From the NCBI GenBank assembly GCA_030490835.1, contig CM059972.1:18143764-18207763 (forward strand): DNA of 64,000 nt, in the 5' to 3' direction. The notes under the pieces were generated by a model. That model worked only from the letters and a program-made list of their open reading frames with translations, had not been told where the DNA came from and searched no databases. Positions 1-10,954 of the stretch are shown here, one piece after another. The stretch's first letter is position 1. Each line of letters opens with the position of its first letter. The stretch comes from Annona cherimola (taxonomy: Eukaryota > Streptophyta > Magnoliopsida > Magnoliales > Annonaceae). Made by a program: the position numbers and the translations under genes.

Positions 1-715
1 AAGGGTGGGAATTGGGGTGAGCCGCATTGGGTAAAGGTTTCCCTAACCATGTTCCTACTTTTTAAAAATTTTATTTAACTCTATTTTTATACTAGGTTGG
101 AACAAAGTTAGTTTGACTCTTTTTTTCAATAAGTCTTGGGATAAACTTTTAATTGGTCTTGGATTAATCTCGAGATAATGAGCTGGGTAAAAAATATAAG
201 CCAAATAAGATGATTTTAAAAATTGATATACTTATTAAACATAAAGATATCTATACTAAATTTAAATATTGCATACTTCAATATTTTACTATTTATTACT
301 AAAACAAAACATGAGTAAATATAGTATAACTTTAATAAAATAAGTTAATATACATTTATACATAAGAATTTTATACATGCAAATTTGTTTTATTGATTCT
401 TATATCGTTTTCTTGATAAATTGATTTTTATATTGTTAATATAGTTAATTATAAAAATGTAAGAATTTTAAAAGAAAATGATAATAAAATTTAAACTTAA
501 GCATATAATTTTTAATAAATGAATACATATAGGGTGTGACTCTTTAGGTCGGGATATGGTTAACCCACTCTAACTTTATTTTTAAATTCATATCAAAATT
601 TCTAACTCATCTCTATATTAGGTCAAAAAATATTGATTTTACTATGTTAAAAATAGGTTAGGTCAAGAGAAGGTCACAGGTCAACACGTTCCAATTTTCA
701 CCTTTACCTACCATA
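1..715. mobile_element. hAT-type non-autonomous element, family 1 (cut by window edge)
   Basis: The left edge starts with AAGGGTGGGAATTGGGGTG and the element ends near 715 with a degenerate inverse of it. Internally it has the same order of blocks as the intact copy at 10217-10946 (GGTC-rich ends around an AT-rich core). The outermost bases and any 8-bp duplication on the left fall outside the window. It is much more diverged than the 10217 copy, so it is an older insertion. No coding capacity. Confidence 0.7.
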
Positions 716-2509
716 TGGGTCTAAAAATAGAAAATGCCGAATCCATTTTAGGATATGCAATAAACTGATCTACTGATACTTTACTCAAATTACACCCTAG
801 ACGAATGGTTCATTTGGAGCCCATCATTACTTTACTCAAATTACACCACCGACAAATGGTTCATTTGAAGCCCACCATTATGTGAAGGTTAAATTGAATC
901 CATTTGTTGCCCTTAGAAATTATTATGTAGCTAACATTAGGAAGTTCATCACAATTCTCAAAATTTGAGGATTTTCAAAATGTTAGCAAAATATTTAGGA
1001 CTTATCGTGAAAATGAATTAAAACGTAATATTCTACATATATCATGGCCTCGAGACCATTTCATGAAATTTTGTGTAGTAATATTAATAACTATAAAAAT
1101 TATTTTCATCTGTCTATCATTTGATTAACGTACTACGGTCTTGTTTGCTTGGGAGCATTTATATCTTTTTAAATTTTTTATTTTTATGAAAATGTGAATC
1201 CAATGTATTTAATTCATATATCAAATTTTATAATTTTGCATTTATGTATATTTATTTTTCTGAATTTTAAAAATCTTGATTTTTAAAATGTTTAAAATTC
1301 AGAAAAATATATACATATCCAAAATTATAAAATTTGATGTTCGAATCAAAAACACTTGAACACATATTTCATGAAAATAAAATTTTATAAATTAACATAA
1401 TAAAATAATTTACTTTATATATCAATTTTGAAGTTTTATATTCAACATATAAAATATAGAAAATATTGCACTATTGGATAAATGATTTCATAAATTATCA
1501 TTATATATCATAAATGCATCCCAGAGTTTTGCATAATTTACACATGATCATACAAATTTTTAAGTGGGTATGACTTATCGAAGAGTTTAATTGAAATAAC
1601 TTTTAGAATTATGATAAAATAAATGACGTTAAATAAAATAAAGGGATAGAATTTTAGTTTAATCATCGAAGCGGGCCCAAAATGAGGATCAATTGTTGAA
1701 ATCTTTAATTATATGGGTAATGAGTACCACTGATGTATATCCTGAAATTAAAAGATCTCCATATCGTGGTGTCGCCGAAAAATTAAAGATATCGGTCGCT
1801 ATAAATAAGCAATTTCTCCACTGAATAATCAAATTATTAGCAATTTAAGCGTGGAAATCATGCAAAAATCGATTCAGAAGTCAGCAATTTGGTTATTCAA
1901 TCAACACGAAGCGGGGCCACTTGATTTGCTCCACCAATTTCAAGCAGCAAATCCCAGCCTTGGTTTTCTGTCGGTAAATGTCACATGTCGAAAAAGTCCA
2001 TGCGTCGCCTAATCCCCCACAACGCAATCCAGACCTTCCATTTGCAACCCATACAAACGTTCCACACGACTCAACTCCATCTTCGTCTCCAAAGTTGGTC
2101 CATATCAAGTTCGTTGCTATGGTTTTTCCCCAGTTTTTATGAGTATTTACTATCATCTTAATCGGTATTACAATTAAGTTAAAAATATTTTTATAAATTT
2201 CATTAAACATTTTAACAAACTCTAGACAATATCACTAATTTCTTTATGGGTGCACACTCCCACAATAAAATTTTTGAAACTACTACCAGCACTTGAACCC
2301 ACATCACCTCTTTGATGACCTGGCGGATTACCACGACGCTTCTACACTAACAAATCGACCTAGTTATATGTGAACTTTTCAAAATAGCCCCTACGAATTT
2401 AATAATTCTGAGCACCAAATCTTAACATCAAACATCTTATTGGAGAGAAAACCTTAATGTTTTATGAATGACTCCCATTTCTTCTATATAGTTACTTGTG
2501 GGTAATTTG
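716..2509. other. Gene-poor flank with small repeats
   Basis: No gene recognised. It holds a roughly 55-bp imperfect tandem duplication at 780-885 (blocks beginning TTACTCAAATTACACC) and an AT-rich inverted repeat whose arms lie near 1186-1240 and 1320-1372, probably an old foldback element. A 105-codon open frame on the minus strand near 1893-2210 has no recognisable domain and is not called. Confidence 0.5.
2240..2375 (-). repeat. Possible SINE-like remnant
   Basis: On the minus strand a GGTTCAAGTG motif resembling the tRNA/SINE B box is preceded by a GTGATGTGGG stretch and an upstream moiety around 2310-2375. The A box is not clear and no duplication was found, so this is only a suggestion. 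Confidence 0.25.
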
Positions 2510-2915
2510 AATGAATGATCCCATTAGCCCGGCTAAGTAAATGCCCCACTTAGCTCATCTCAAAAATTCTATTTAAAATAACTTTTTTTTTTTTACTTTT
2601 TTCTTCATACACTTGTTTATCTAAGTGTATTTAATATATAAATTAAATTTTATAATTTTTGGATATGTGTCTATATATTTTTTTATATTTTTAAAAATAA
2701 GGGTATTTTAAATACATATATACACACAAATGTTTAAAAATCTCAAAAAAATAAATAAACAATTAAAAAATGATAAAAATTTGTCTATATGTTAAATACA
2801 CTTAGATAAACAAGTGAACAGAGAAAAAAGTAAAAAAAAGTTGTTGTAAATAAGTTTTTTTAAGGTGGGCTAAGTGAGACATTTACTTAGCCCGGACTAA
2901 CAGGATCACTCCTCG
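2510..2915. mobile_element. Mutator-like foldback MITE, copy 1
   Basis: About 406 bp, almost wholly an inverted repeat: both ends carry GATCCxxTTAGCCCGG-type sequence and share blocks reading CTTAGCCCAC and AACTTTTTTTT in opposite orientation. It is flanked by GGTAATTTG (2501-2509) and AGTAATTTG (2916-2924), an 8/9 target duplication, which fits the Mutator superfamily. A better preserved copy lies at 14442-14841. Confidence 0.75.
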
Positions 2916-3240
2916 AGTAATTTGTGGGCTACGTCTATATCTTCTACTATATTAAATTTCTTTTGAATTAATTTAATATTTTTATTTTTAAAAATGAAAA
3001 TATATCAACTTTTTAATCCATTTTTAATAATAAAATACCAAACAAATTTTCAAAATTATTAAATTTTACATGATAAGAGATCTGAGTGCACTGCAGCGAA
3101 TCCTTGTTGTCAAGTTCAACTTTCTTGCTGTAGCGAAGCTTGCACATTTTTTAAAATAAAAAATATTTTTCAAGGCAACCATGTAAAATCGCTGAAGTTT
3201 ATTGGATTTAGATATTTGCAAAGAAAAAAATAATAAATAA
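2916..3240. other. Spacer, nothing recognised
   Basis: AT-rich DNA between two foldback elements. I see no gene or repeat with defined ends. Confidence 0.4.
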
Positions 3241-3693
3241 GGAGAATTATTTTTCTACCCGCAACATTTATACCTAATTCCTAATATACTTACAACATTT
3301 CACAAATTCTTCTTATATTTATAATATTTCACTCTAAATTTTTATTATGTCCACATTGTTAACATAACTCTTATCTACCAATTGAAAAGACGATTCTGCT
3401 TTTTAAAATTTTTTCTAACTAAATAATTCAACCTTAGTATAACTTTTAAGTTATTTAATATTATATGTTAATAATTTACTATTATTAATTGAGTCCTGAT
3501 AAGATTAAATTATCTTGATTTGAAATTTTCGAATAGACAAAATCGTCTTTTTAATAAGATAGATAATAGTTATATTGACAACATAAGCATAATAGAGATT
3601 TACAGTGAAATGTTATAGATACATGAGAAATTTATAAAATATTATAGATATATAAGGAATTAAGGGCATTGCGGGATAAAAGGAATTTTCCCC
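3241..3693. mobile_element. Foldback MITE, about 453 bp
   Basis: The left arm (3241 to about 3400) and right arm (about 3530-3693) are imperfect reverse complements: GGAGAATTATTTTTCTACCC at the left matches the inverse of the GGGATAAAAGGAATTTTCCCC-type end. Both arms include the AAAGACGATT/AATCGTCTTT block. Flanks AATAAATAA and GGTAAATAA agree at 7 of 9 positions, compatible with a Mutator-type duplication but in low-complexity DNA. No open frame. Confidence 0.65.
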
Positions 3694-3778
3694 GGTAAAT
3701 AAAAAGTAAACATCTATTATTCCTAATTTGCAAGAAGACCCCTAGACAAGGCAGAGTTTTTTTCACTCATGCCATAAG

Positions 3779-4423
3779 TAGGGATGCAACTCGGGCTCAT
3801 GAAACTTGGGTTTACCTATAAAACATCAATCCTAACCTTAACCCTAACCCTAACTCTATTTGTAAAACCTAAACCATAACCCTATTTTTGAAAATCGGGT
3901 GTGGGTTGAAATTTATGTTGATGAATTTACATTTTATTTAAAAGTGATAAGTTTAAAATTTCATATGAATAAATAATAATAACAAATCATGTAAGTAAAC
4001 ATAATAATATATAATCAAACTACATATTTTTTTTAAAAAATAATAATATAAAGAATGTTTTTTAAAAAATTTAACATAAAAAATAAGATAAAGGAAGAAA
4101 ATTAATGAGTGTAAAAGTAAATGATAGAAATAAAAAATAAATATAAATGAAAATAGTATACTTTATTTATAATAAAATTATAATATACCAAATGTGTATT
4201 CAAATATAGATATAATAACATAAAATATGAAGAAAGAAATATTGTTTAAATAGTATAGATATAATATATTTTATAATAAATATAAAATGGGAATCAAGCT
4301 CATGTATCATATTTACCGATTGAATTCTTCAGGTTTGGATAACGAAAAAGCAAATTTCAAGACCGTTTAAAATCGGGTTCAGTGAGCCGGGTTCGGCTCA
4401 ACTCAGCCCAAGTTGAACCCCTA
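3779..4423. mobile_element. hAT-type MITE, family 2, copy 1
   Basis: The termini are TAGGGATGCAACTCGGGC and the inverse of GGGGTTCAACTTGGGC-type sequence, ending in CCCCTA. It is flanked by GCCATAAG (3771-3778) and GCCATCTG (4424-4431), a 6/8 target duplication as expected for an old hAT insertion. The subterminal stretch 3836-3860 reads CTAACCCTAACC and mimics telomere repeat. Related copies are at 15468-16165, 18955-19650 and, with the same terminal motif, 30478-31873. Confidence 0.75.
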
Positions 4424-5023
4424 GCCATCTGCCGAGAATGGCCCACAGGTACGCATGCCCGCGCGTGCAAGAGCTAGTTTGGGCGCCCATCGGGGCTTCG
4501 ATTCGCAATGATATCGTGACGCCACGTACGCCGGGCCCCACTAAAGCTAAAGCTCTCCGTTGCTCACGCGCGGCATGGGAGAGATCTTCTCTTCTCCTTC
4601 CTTTCTTTCCTTTCACACCAAGCTAAGCTTTTGCGACGACGCCATCCATCCCCGAGAATCTCCTCCCTCCCGCTTTACTCCATCTCCTTCCTTTCTTAGT
4701 TCCTATCTCTTTTATTTTTATTATTTCTTGCACGCTGCGGTTGCCTTTCATGACCACCCATACGCATACACGTGACAATACTTCCCTCCTAATCAATCTT
4801 TCTTCCTCCCATAAAAGAGATATGGCCCAAAAATCACATCTTAACTGTCCAATTTCTATATATTTTTTTATAACTCTAGAATATTGTACCCATAACAACA
4901 TTTCAACACTACAGTCAGAAACACATCCATTCAGAGACTAGTCGTTCTGAATGTCAGAATTCAGTAATCAGAGTAATTAAAAACAAAACAGCATTTTTCC
5001 TCGGTGCCATAATTTTGTGATTT
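4424..5023. other. 3' flank of the BIG GRAIN 1-like gene
   Basis: A relatively GC-rich 4430-4600 stretch and a pyrimidine-rich 4580-4800 stretch follow the gene's stop codon (the gene reads leftwards). The 3' UTR should lie in about 4850-5023, but I cannot define a polyadenylation site. The short open frames here overlap one another on both strands and look like chance. Confidence 0.4.
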
Positions 5024-6202
5024 TCACCGCATCAAGGCACCGGCAATGGCGCGGTTCGCATCCAAGCGCGTCGTTTCATAAACGGGCAGCTCTTCTCTAA
5101 ACCTTCCAATGCCGATCTCCAGCTCGAAAAGATCTGAGCTTGAATACCCGTCGTCGTCGTCGTCGTCGTCGTCGCGGCGGCCATGAGCATGCATGCTCCG
5201 CATCACCTCTTCCAGAAATTCTGACTTCTTCTGGTACCCGTACAGCAGATCTTTCGCCGCCTCTTCGATTTTCCTGCTCTTCTCCATCAAATGCAGCTTC
5301 AGTTCGTCGCTGCTGGCCATCGAGGGCTTCAGAGGTCCCGCCTTTCTCGTCATGTTGCCGTCGTTGATGAGTTTCTCTCCGCACGGCCGGCAGTCCTCGT
5401 CGACGATGACGCTGACTGGATAGAATCGGACGGAACGCTTCGTGCTGGCAGTCGAATTCCCCCTCGAAGATGGGGTCTTGCTGAGGCAGGAACGCGTGTA
5501 AGATGACGAAGAGGAACAGGTGGGCGTCGCCGTCTGCGCGAATCTGGAACGGGATTCCTCCATCTTCGCCTTCTTGGAATTCGACGGCGAGAAGAGAGAA
5601 TTAAGAAAGCTGGCAATGCGGCCACCTGGAGATACGGGCTGCCCTGCCTTCTTCATGTCGCTGTAGATCTTGGACGCCCCCCTTGCCTTGGCATGGAAGA
5701 ATCCGTCTCGCTTGGAAGTCTTCTCTCTCAGAGAAGCACTGGGCTGCATTTTGGGGAATTGGGTCTTTTCCGGAGGGAATTGGAGAGGCTTTTCTTGCCT
5801 GAATCCGGTTCTGATCGGTTTCGGTGGCCGGGATTGGACGGACTCGGCTTCGGAAGAGGAGGAGAAACCGAAGCCACCGCCGTTGCTCGACTCGGAAGAG
5901 CTGGAGCTGGATTTGAAGAACACAGGCTTTTGATTTCTTGAAGATCTCCGAGATCCATCTTCGGAATCCGACGGTTTCAGCCCAAACTGTAGCCTTTCGC
6001 TCTTCTGCTTTTCTCCCTTCACTGGTCTGTCATTGCTCTGTTTCATCCTCGAAGTTTCTCTGTAGAAGACCATCTCTGGTGCCGCTTCTTCCTCTAAACT
6101 GAGTTCGCCCTCGTCGATAGAACGGTAGATAGCATCGAGAAGAGACGAAGAGAAAGAAGGGATGTTTCTGCTCTCCTTGAAAGATGTCTCATGAAACCGC
6201 AT
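5024..6202 (-). CDS. BIG GRAIN 1-like protein (BG1 family), intronless
   Basis: The 392-aa product matches the plant BG1-like family in order and spacing of conserved blocks: FSSSLLDAIYRSID near residues 17-30, a GGRIASFLNSLFSPS block near 190-210, KRSVRFYPVSVIV near 260-272, SSSDLFELE near 355-363 and ELPVYETTRLDANRAIA at the C-terminus. Serine-rich linkers separate them. Rice BG1 is known as a plasma-membrane-associated positive regulator of auxin response/transport and grain size; the role here is inferred from family. The first ATG at 6202 gives the usual short leader before the FSS block. An eight-aspartate run just before SSSDLFELE is encoded by a trinucleotide repeat. No stop, frameshift or intron is seen, so it is probably functional. 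Which paralogue it is cannot be told. Confidence 0.93.
   Translation of the reverse strand: MRFHETSFKESRNIPSFSSSLLDAIYRSIDEGELSLEEEAAPEMVFYRETSRMKQSNDRPVKGEKQKSERLQFGLKPSDSEDGSRRSSRNQKPVFFKSSSSSSESSNGGGFGFSSSSEAESVQSRPPKPIRTGFRQEKPLQFPPEKTQFPKMQPSASLREKTSKRDGFFHAKARGASKIYSDMKKAGQPVSPGGRIASFLNSLFSPSNSKKAKMEESRSRFAQTATPTCSSSSSYTRSCLSKTPSSRGNSTASTKRSVRFYPVSVIVDEDCRPCGEKLINDGNMTRKAGPLKPSMASSDELKLHLMEKSRKIEEAAKDLLYGYQKKSEFLEEVMRSMHAHGRRDDDDDDDDGYSSSDLFELEIGIGRFREELPVYETTRLDANRAIAGALMR
5149..5175 (-). repeat. Trinucleotide microsatellite encoding an Asp tract
   Basis: An uninterrupted (CGT)n run on the plus strand reads as GAC codons in the BIG GRAIN 1-like gene and gives eight consecutive aspartates. 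Unit length 3 preserves frame, so the tract can vary between alleles without breaking the gene. Confidence 0.9.
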
Positions 6203-6500
6203 GGTTTCTGTGTGCTTTTATAGCGAAAGAAAGAGATTTGTCTGCTAAGAGAGGACCAAAAACTGATGATGATTGATGGGAGGAGGGCAGATAGAGAACA
6301 GAAGGGGAAGCATTTCTGCAAGAGGGAAAAAGATATGCTTTTGTTGCTAGTTCGGAACGATGATGAAGAACAGAGCAGCCGACTGCGACTGGCGGGGCTC
6401 TAGAGAATCGAGAGCTATGCGCACGCTCTGATGGCTGATGAGATGGGTGTTGGGGGGAGGCGTAGCAGCAGCGAGGCTTTAAATGGAAGGGCTGTCATTT
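6203..6500 (-). promoter_or_regulatory. Probable promoter and 5' UTR of the BIG GRAIN 1-like gene
   Basis: Reading leftwards, a TATA-like CATTTAAAGCC lies at about 6475-6485, about 275 bp before the start codon, which would leave a normal 5' UTR. A second GCTATAAAAGC at about 6215-6224 is a better TATA match but lies only 15 bp before the ATG, too close to serve this start. Neither is proven. Confidence 0.35.
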
Positions 6501-8196
6501 GATACTCTGGCGCGCTATCAAATCTGATACGCAGGACCCAGTCAGACTCGCTGCCAATTGTATCAGTCTCGTCATTCCATTTCTGATAAAGTCCTGTTGG
6601 TTTGAGTCTTCGAGATGTTAGAATATACCCTCGAAGCGATTTTCATTTTTAACTGCGAAATGATTTTCCAAGATAATCATAAAATCCTTTTTTGGGGGCT
6701 GTTTTATGAGAAAGTGTGGACGTGTTGATTCTATAGATTTTTACGAATGCAGATCGGGGGTGGATTCGTCAGTGCCCGCGCATCGTTTCCGGCGCTCGGC
6801 CAGAGTACCAAAAGCAGTGGACGAAAATAGGATACATGCGCGCATGCATGCTATCGCATGAGCCAGGGGAGTACAGGATGGCACTTGGACGACGTGGCAT
6901 TTGTGATTATTATATACAGGCAGTTCATTTTTCACCCATCTCGAGTGCATAAATACTGTGCGCCGCATTGTTTTGGGGGCCCATCTGGACCATAAAAATT
7001 TGATCTGCACCGTCTATATCTTATAAGTCATTCCAGAAATACAATTTTTGGTACGGATACTCTGGAAAAAAACGAAAGAATTTCGATATTCAGTAAATTT
7101 GAAAAGTTGTAAGAAAAGTTTATAATCAGCGGATGAGATTCTAATTGTATAAAGATAATTTTTTGATGCTATTGTATGCCAATTGGGATCTTGAAAGTGG
7201 TGTTTTTTTATTCTGTTCTTCCGACGGTTGGATTTCGGGGGTGGGGGGGTGGGTAGGGTGAAAATGAATGGCTTGGATTGAAGCTGAATAGTGGGACGAA
7301 GTTCAAATCTGTGATTTGATGGTCCATGTTTCTAAGAGCGCCCGGCACGGTAAGAGCGTGGGTGCAGCCATGGTCTCCTAAAGTGGGCCAACCTTTTCTC
7401 GTTAGCAATCATAGGGTCTATGATCCATGATTTTAAAGTACACACAGAAATGAAATTTGGGGCCCACAGTTGAAAAATCTAAAACAGTGGTGGTGGAGCC
7501 CAAGATCCAGGGATGATACTCAAATGAACGGTTCAGATTGATTACACGCCCCACGGCCCTAGATGTACTACAAATAAGAAAGGATGAATTTTCCTATATA
7601 AAAAAGAAAGGATGAATTTTCAGGGGAATAAATAGTTCGGATCACTAATCTGAGCCGTTCATCCTCTTCTCTTTGCCGAACCACACCAACCAGCATGGGA
7701 AAATGCTTAGATGACCATCTCATCCGTCGATTTCTGCATTCTTGCGAATGGTTAGGATCATCCTACTTGGGGAGTAGATGTGCCCCACATCTTTCTTTGT
7801 TTGTCTATGATCCTTTGGATTTAAATTTGAAAGATGGACGTTAAAAAAAAGCTAGGAGGATTGATTTGATCAAGCTCTTTCGTTCACTCTCCAAAAGACT
7901 CGCAAATGAAAGATGATTCTGGCTATCTTTGACTGTCAATTTTTTCCCATCTTTAAATCGTAACAAATGATCTCTTTATTTGTAAATCCTAACCGTTGAT
8001 CATGATTAGTAGTGTTCACGATTATCAAATTGTAAAATGCTTTGTAGAATTCGCTGATGAATGAGGCCACAAACTATCCCTACGATAAATTTTATTTTTC
8101 ACCAACAAAAATGAAAACAACTTTTGTCACCATGTTTGTGTCACATTTTCCTTTCCATAACGAAATGGTTACAAACTTACAATGGCACAATAATAA
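6501..8196. other. Intergenic, no gene recognised
   Basis: Moderately GC-rich unique-looking DNA with no coding region I can support. A short duplicated block (GAAAGGATGAATTTTC) occurs twice at about 7577-7622. Open frames of 66-89 codons here have no domain. Confidence 0.4.
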
Positions 8197-8888
8197 GGGT
8201 AATTTACAAATATGTCTCACAGTTTGACGCTAATTACATATATGCCGCCATTATTTCATGAATTGCATATTACCCTTGCAAAATTTCATATATATTATTT
8301 GCGTACCCCTGTTAATAGCTGAAATTTAACGGTTGTTAAATAAAAATATAATTTGCAAATGTGCCCCATAGTTTGACGCTAATTGCGGATATGCACCTAT
8401 TATTTCATAAATTGCATATTACCCCCACAAAGGTTCACAAAAATTGCTTGTGTACATATGAAACTTTTTTATTGCCAAACATACATTAAAATTTTGGATA
8501 ATAACAAAAATAACCCTATTTAAAGCTATATTAGAATCTTGTCGCTTATAAAATACCTAGTTGTACAAGTAGAAGAGACCAGCACAACTGAGTCATTTTT
8601 GTTATTATCCAAAATTTTAATGCACGTTTAGTGACAAAAAGGTGTCATGAGTATACAAGCAATTTTTGTGAAACTTTGGAGGGTAATATGCGATTCGTGA
8701 GACAATGAGGGGTACATAAGCAATTAGTGTCAAACTATGGGGTATATTTACAAATTATATTTTTTATTTAACAGCCGTTAAAAAGGGTATGTAAGCAATT
8801 TACGTGAAACTTTGTGAGGGTAATATGCAATTAACAGGTGTATACCTGCAATTAACGCAAAACTAGGGGGCATTTTTGCAAATTACCC
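8197..8888. mobile_element. Large foldback element with duplicated arms
   Basis: 692 bp beginning GGGTAATTTACAAATATG and ending with its inverse. Each arm contains two tandem sub-units with the same motifs (CAGTTTGACGCTAATT, TTGCATATTACCC, an AACGG palindrome), so the whole is an inverted repeat of a tandem repeat. Flanks CAATAATAA and TAATAATAA agree at 8 of 9 bases, which fits a Mutator-type 9-bp duplication, but the target is low-complexity. No coding capacity. Confidence 0.75.
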
Positions 8889-8932
8889 TAATAATAATAA
8901 TAATAATAACCATAATAATAATAATAATAATA
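8889..8932. repeat. (TAA)n microsatellite
   Basis: Interrupted TAA/AAT repeat directly abutting the right end of the foldback element, probably expanded from the TAA-rich target duplication. Confidence 0.85.
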
Positions 8933-10216
8933 TAAATATTTGTGTTCTTCCAAGTGAAACGGTACAGTCCAACTTTGACAAATTTTGCAAATTTGGTCAA
9001 CAAAATAATTTGCTAAAACAATAATTTGTTGTTGCACACGACAATAGCGCACTGGGATATAGATAAAAGGGATGGTATAGATAGTAGAACACGAGATCAA
9101 GGGATGGCATAAATACTCTCAAACAGATGTGGTGATAACTATTTTGTTTATGAGAGTTTAACCAAAATTAGGCGACTATAGGATGGCAGGTGAATGTGAG
9201 CAATCATCAAATGTACTTTGGGTAAGATAACAAGGCATGCTTGCCTGGCCCTAGCTACTTTCGCTAACATAGCTTCCACAAGATCTACCAACATGGGCAG
9301 GATAAATAATTTTATTAGGTCATAGCCTGCAACTTATCATGTTTTGCATAAGATAACAAGCTTGTTTTCCTAGCCCTGCTTGTTGCTTCTGTCTGTTTTT
9401 GCTACTGTAGATTTCATAGGATCTACCAGCTGCCCTAGTTGTAGCTAGGACAGCTTCCAAGTTATCTTCCACAGGATATGCCTGTCTTGTCTCCGGTTCA
9501 TGAATTATTATGATCCAACATTTTTAGCTTGTAGATTTTGGCCTTTAAAGGGATTAACCAGCCCATATGAATTTTACAATATTTCAAGGCTTGATTCAAA
9601 GTTCCTTTTTTTTTTTTTTTTTTTTTTTGGTTCTAGTTTTCATATATTATGCATATCCGCAAATAAATTAATGTATAACAACACTAGTATCATGATAGAT
9701 ATATAATATATTATGCATATCCGCAAATCAATTAATGTATAAGAACATTAGTATCATGATATATATATCTCTATGTAACTACTGATACTTCTTTCAGTTC
9801 AATCTGTTGAATAGATTTATTTTTTTGTTTACAGTATTTGAAGAAATGTCCAAGATATATTAAAAATGGAGACGAAAAATTGAAACCAGAAATAATTTTT
9901 CATGGGAAATCTTATTCTTAATCACTAAATAAGCGTCATAGGGAATTTTTTTCATAATTAAAGAAAGTTGTGTTAAACTATGTACCGTTCGAAAAGATTA
10001 ATTTGAAATTTTTTTTATGGAATTAATTTGAAATTTAAAGAATAATTTTATCAAAAAATAAAAATAAAAACTCCACAAGCATATATGCCTAGGCCCAAGT
10101 CTAGCTTTCGTTGAGAGCAACTAATATATTTAATCGCCGCATCGCATAGATTATGGAGCATGTGAGGAAATAAGATGGCGATATAATTTTCATGACAAGC
10201 CATGCATATATGATGT
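8933..10216. other. Intergenic with two local duplications
   Basis: No gene. A block of about 75-85 bp occurs twice, at about 9226-9300 and 9352-9435 (both starting GATAACAAG and containing the GATCTACCA motif). A 64-bp tandem duplication lies at about 9644-9772 (blocks beginning ATATATTATGCATATCCGC), with poly(T) at 9606-9628 just before it. Confidence 0.55.
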
Positions 10217-10946
10217 TAGGGGTGGGAATCGGGGTGGGTCGGGACGGGTCAGGGTTTGCCCAACCCTGACCCTACTTTTCAAAAATCTTGTTTGACCCTT
10301 ATTTTATACCGGGTCGGGACAAGGTCGGTTTGACCCTTACTTTTTTCTACCAGGTCTAGGGACAAAATTCGGGTCGGTATCGGACTGGTTTCGGGATAGC
10401 GGGTCGGGTCAAAAATACGGATCAAATAAGATAATTTTCAAAATTTATATATCTATCAAACATAAGTATACATTTATACTAAATTTAAATATTATATGTT
10501 TCAATATTTCACTAATTATTAAAAAACACATAATTAAGAAAACAAAACATTTGAAAATATAGTATACATTTATTAAAATAGGTTAATATACAATTACACA
10601 TGAGGGTTATATCGTACAAAATTTTTATTGATTCTTATATTGCATTTTGAATAAATTGATTCTTCTATTGTTTATAGAGTTGATTATAAAAAAGTGAGAA
10701 ATTTGAAAGAAAATAATAATAATATTTCAATATAGTCTTATAATTTTTAATAAATTTATATATGCGGGGCGGGTCGGACTTTTCGGGTCGGGACATGGTT
10801 GACCCACCCCAACCCTATTTTTGAATTCGGGTCAAAATTTCTGACCCGTCCCTATACCGGGTCAAAAATATATTGGTTTTACCCGGCCAAAAACGGGTCG
10901 GGTCAATACCGGGTCACGGGTCGACCCGCCCCAATTCCCACCCCTA
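10217..10946. mobile_element. hAT MITE, family 1, intact ends
   Basis: 730 bp with terminal inverted repeats TAGGGGTGGGAATCGGGG and an exact TATGATGT target duplication on both sides (10209-10216 and 10947-10954), diagnostic of the hAT superfamily. Its first 60-70 bp, including the CAGGGTTTGCCCAACCCTGACC stretch, match the inverted 3' end of the transposase-bearing element at 30274-35913, so that element's family probably mobilised it. It has no open frame. The perfect duplication suggests a fairly young insertion. Confidence 0.9.
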
Positions 10947-10954
10947 TATGATGT

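Noticed and set aside
1893..2210. 105-codon minus-strand open frame
   Set aside because: No recognisable domain and an ordinary composition for chance open frames; lies in a repeat-rich flank.
3836..3860. Interstitial telomere repeat
   Set aside because: The CCCTAA-type run is inside a hAT element and recurs at the same position in its sister copy, so it belongs to the transposon.
5097..5958. Several open frames on both strands across the BIG GRAIN 1-like gene
   Set aside because: Shadows of the GC-rich coding sequence in other frames.
8889..8932. CRISPR-like or other array
   Set aside because: Simple TAA microsatellite with no spacers; the organism is a plant.
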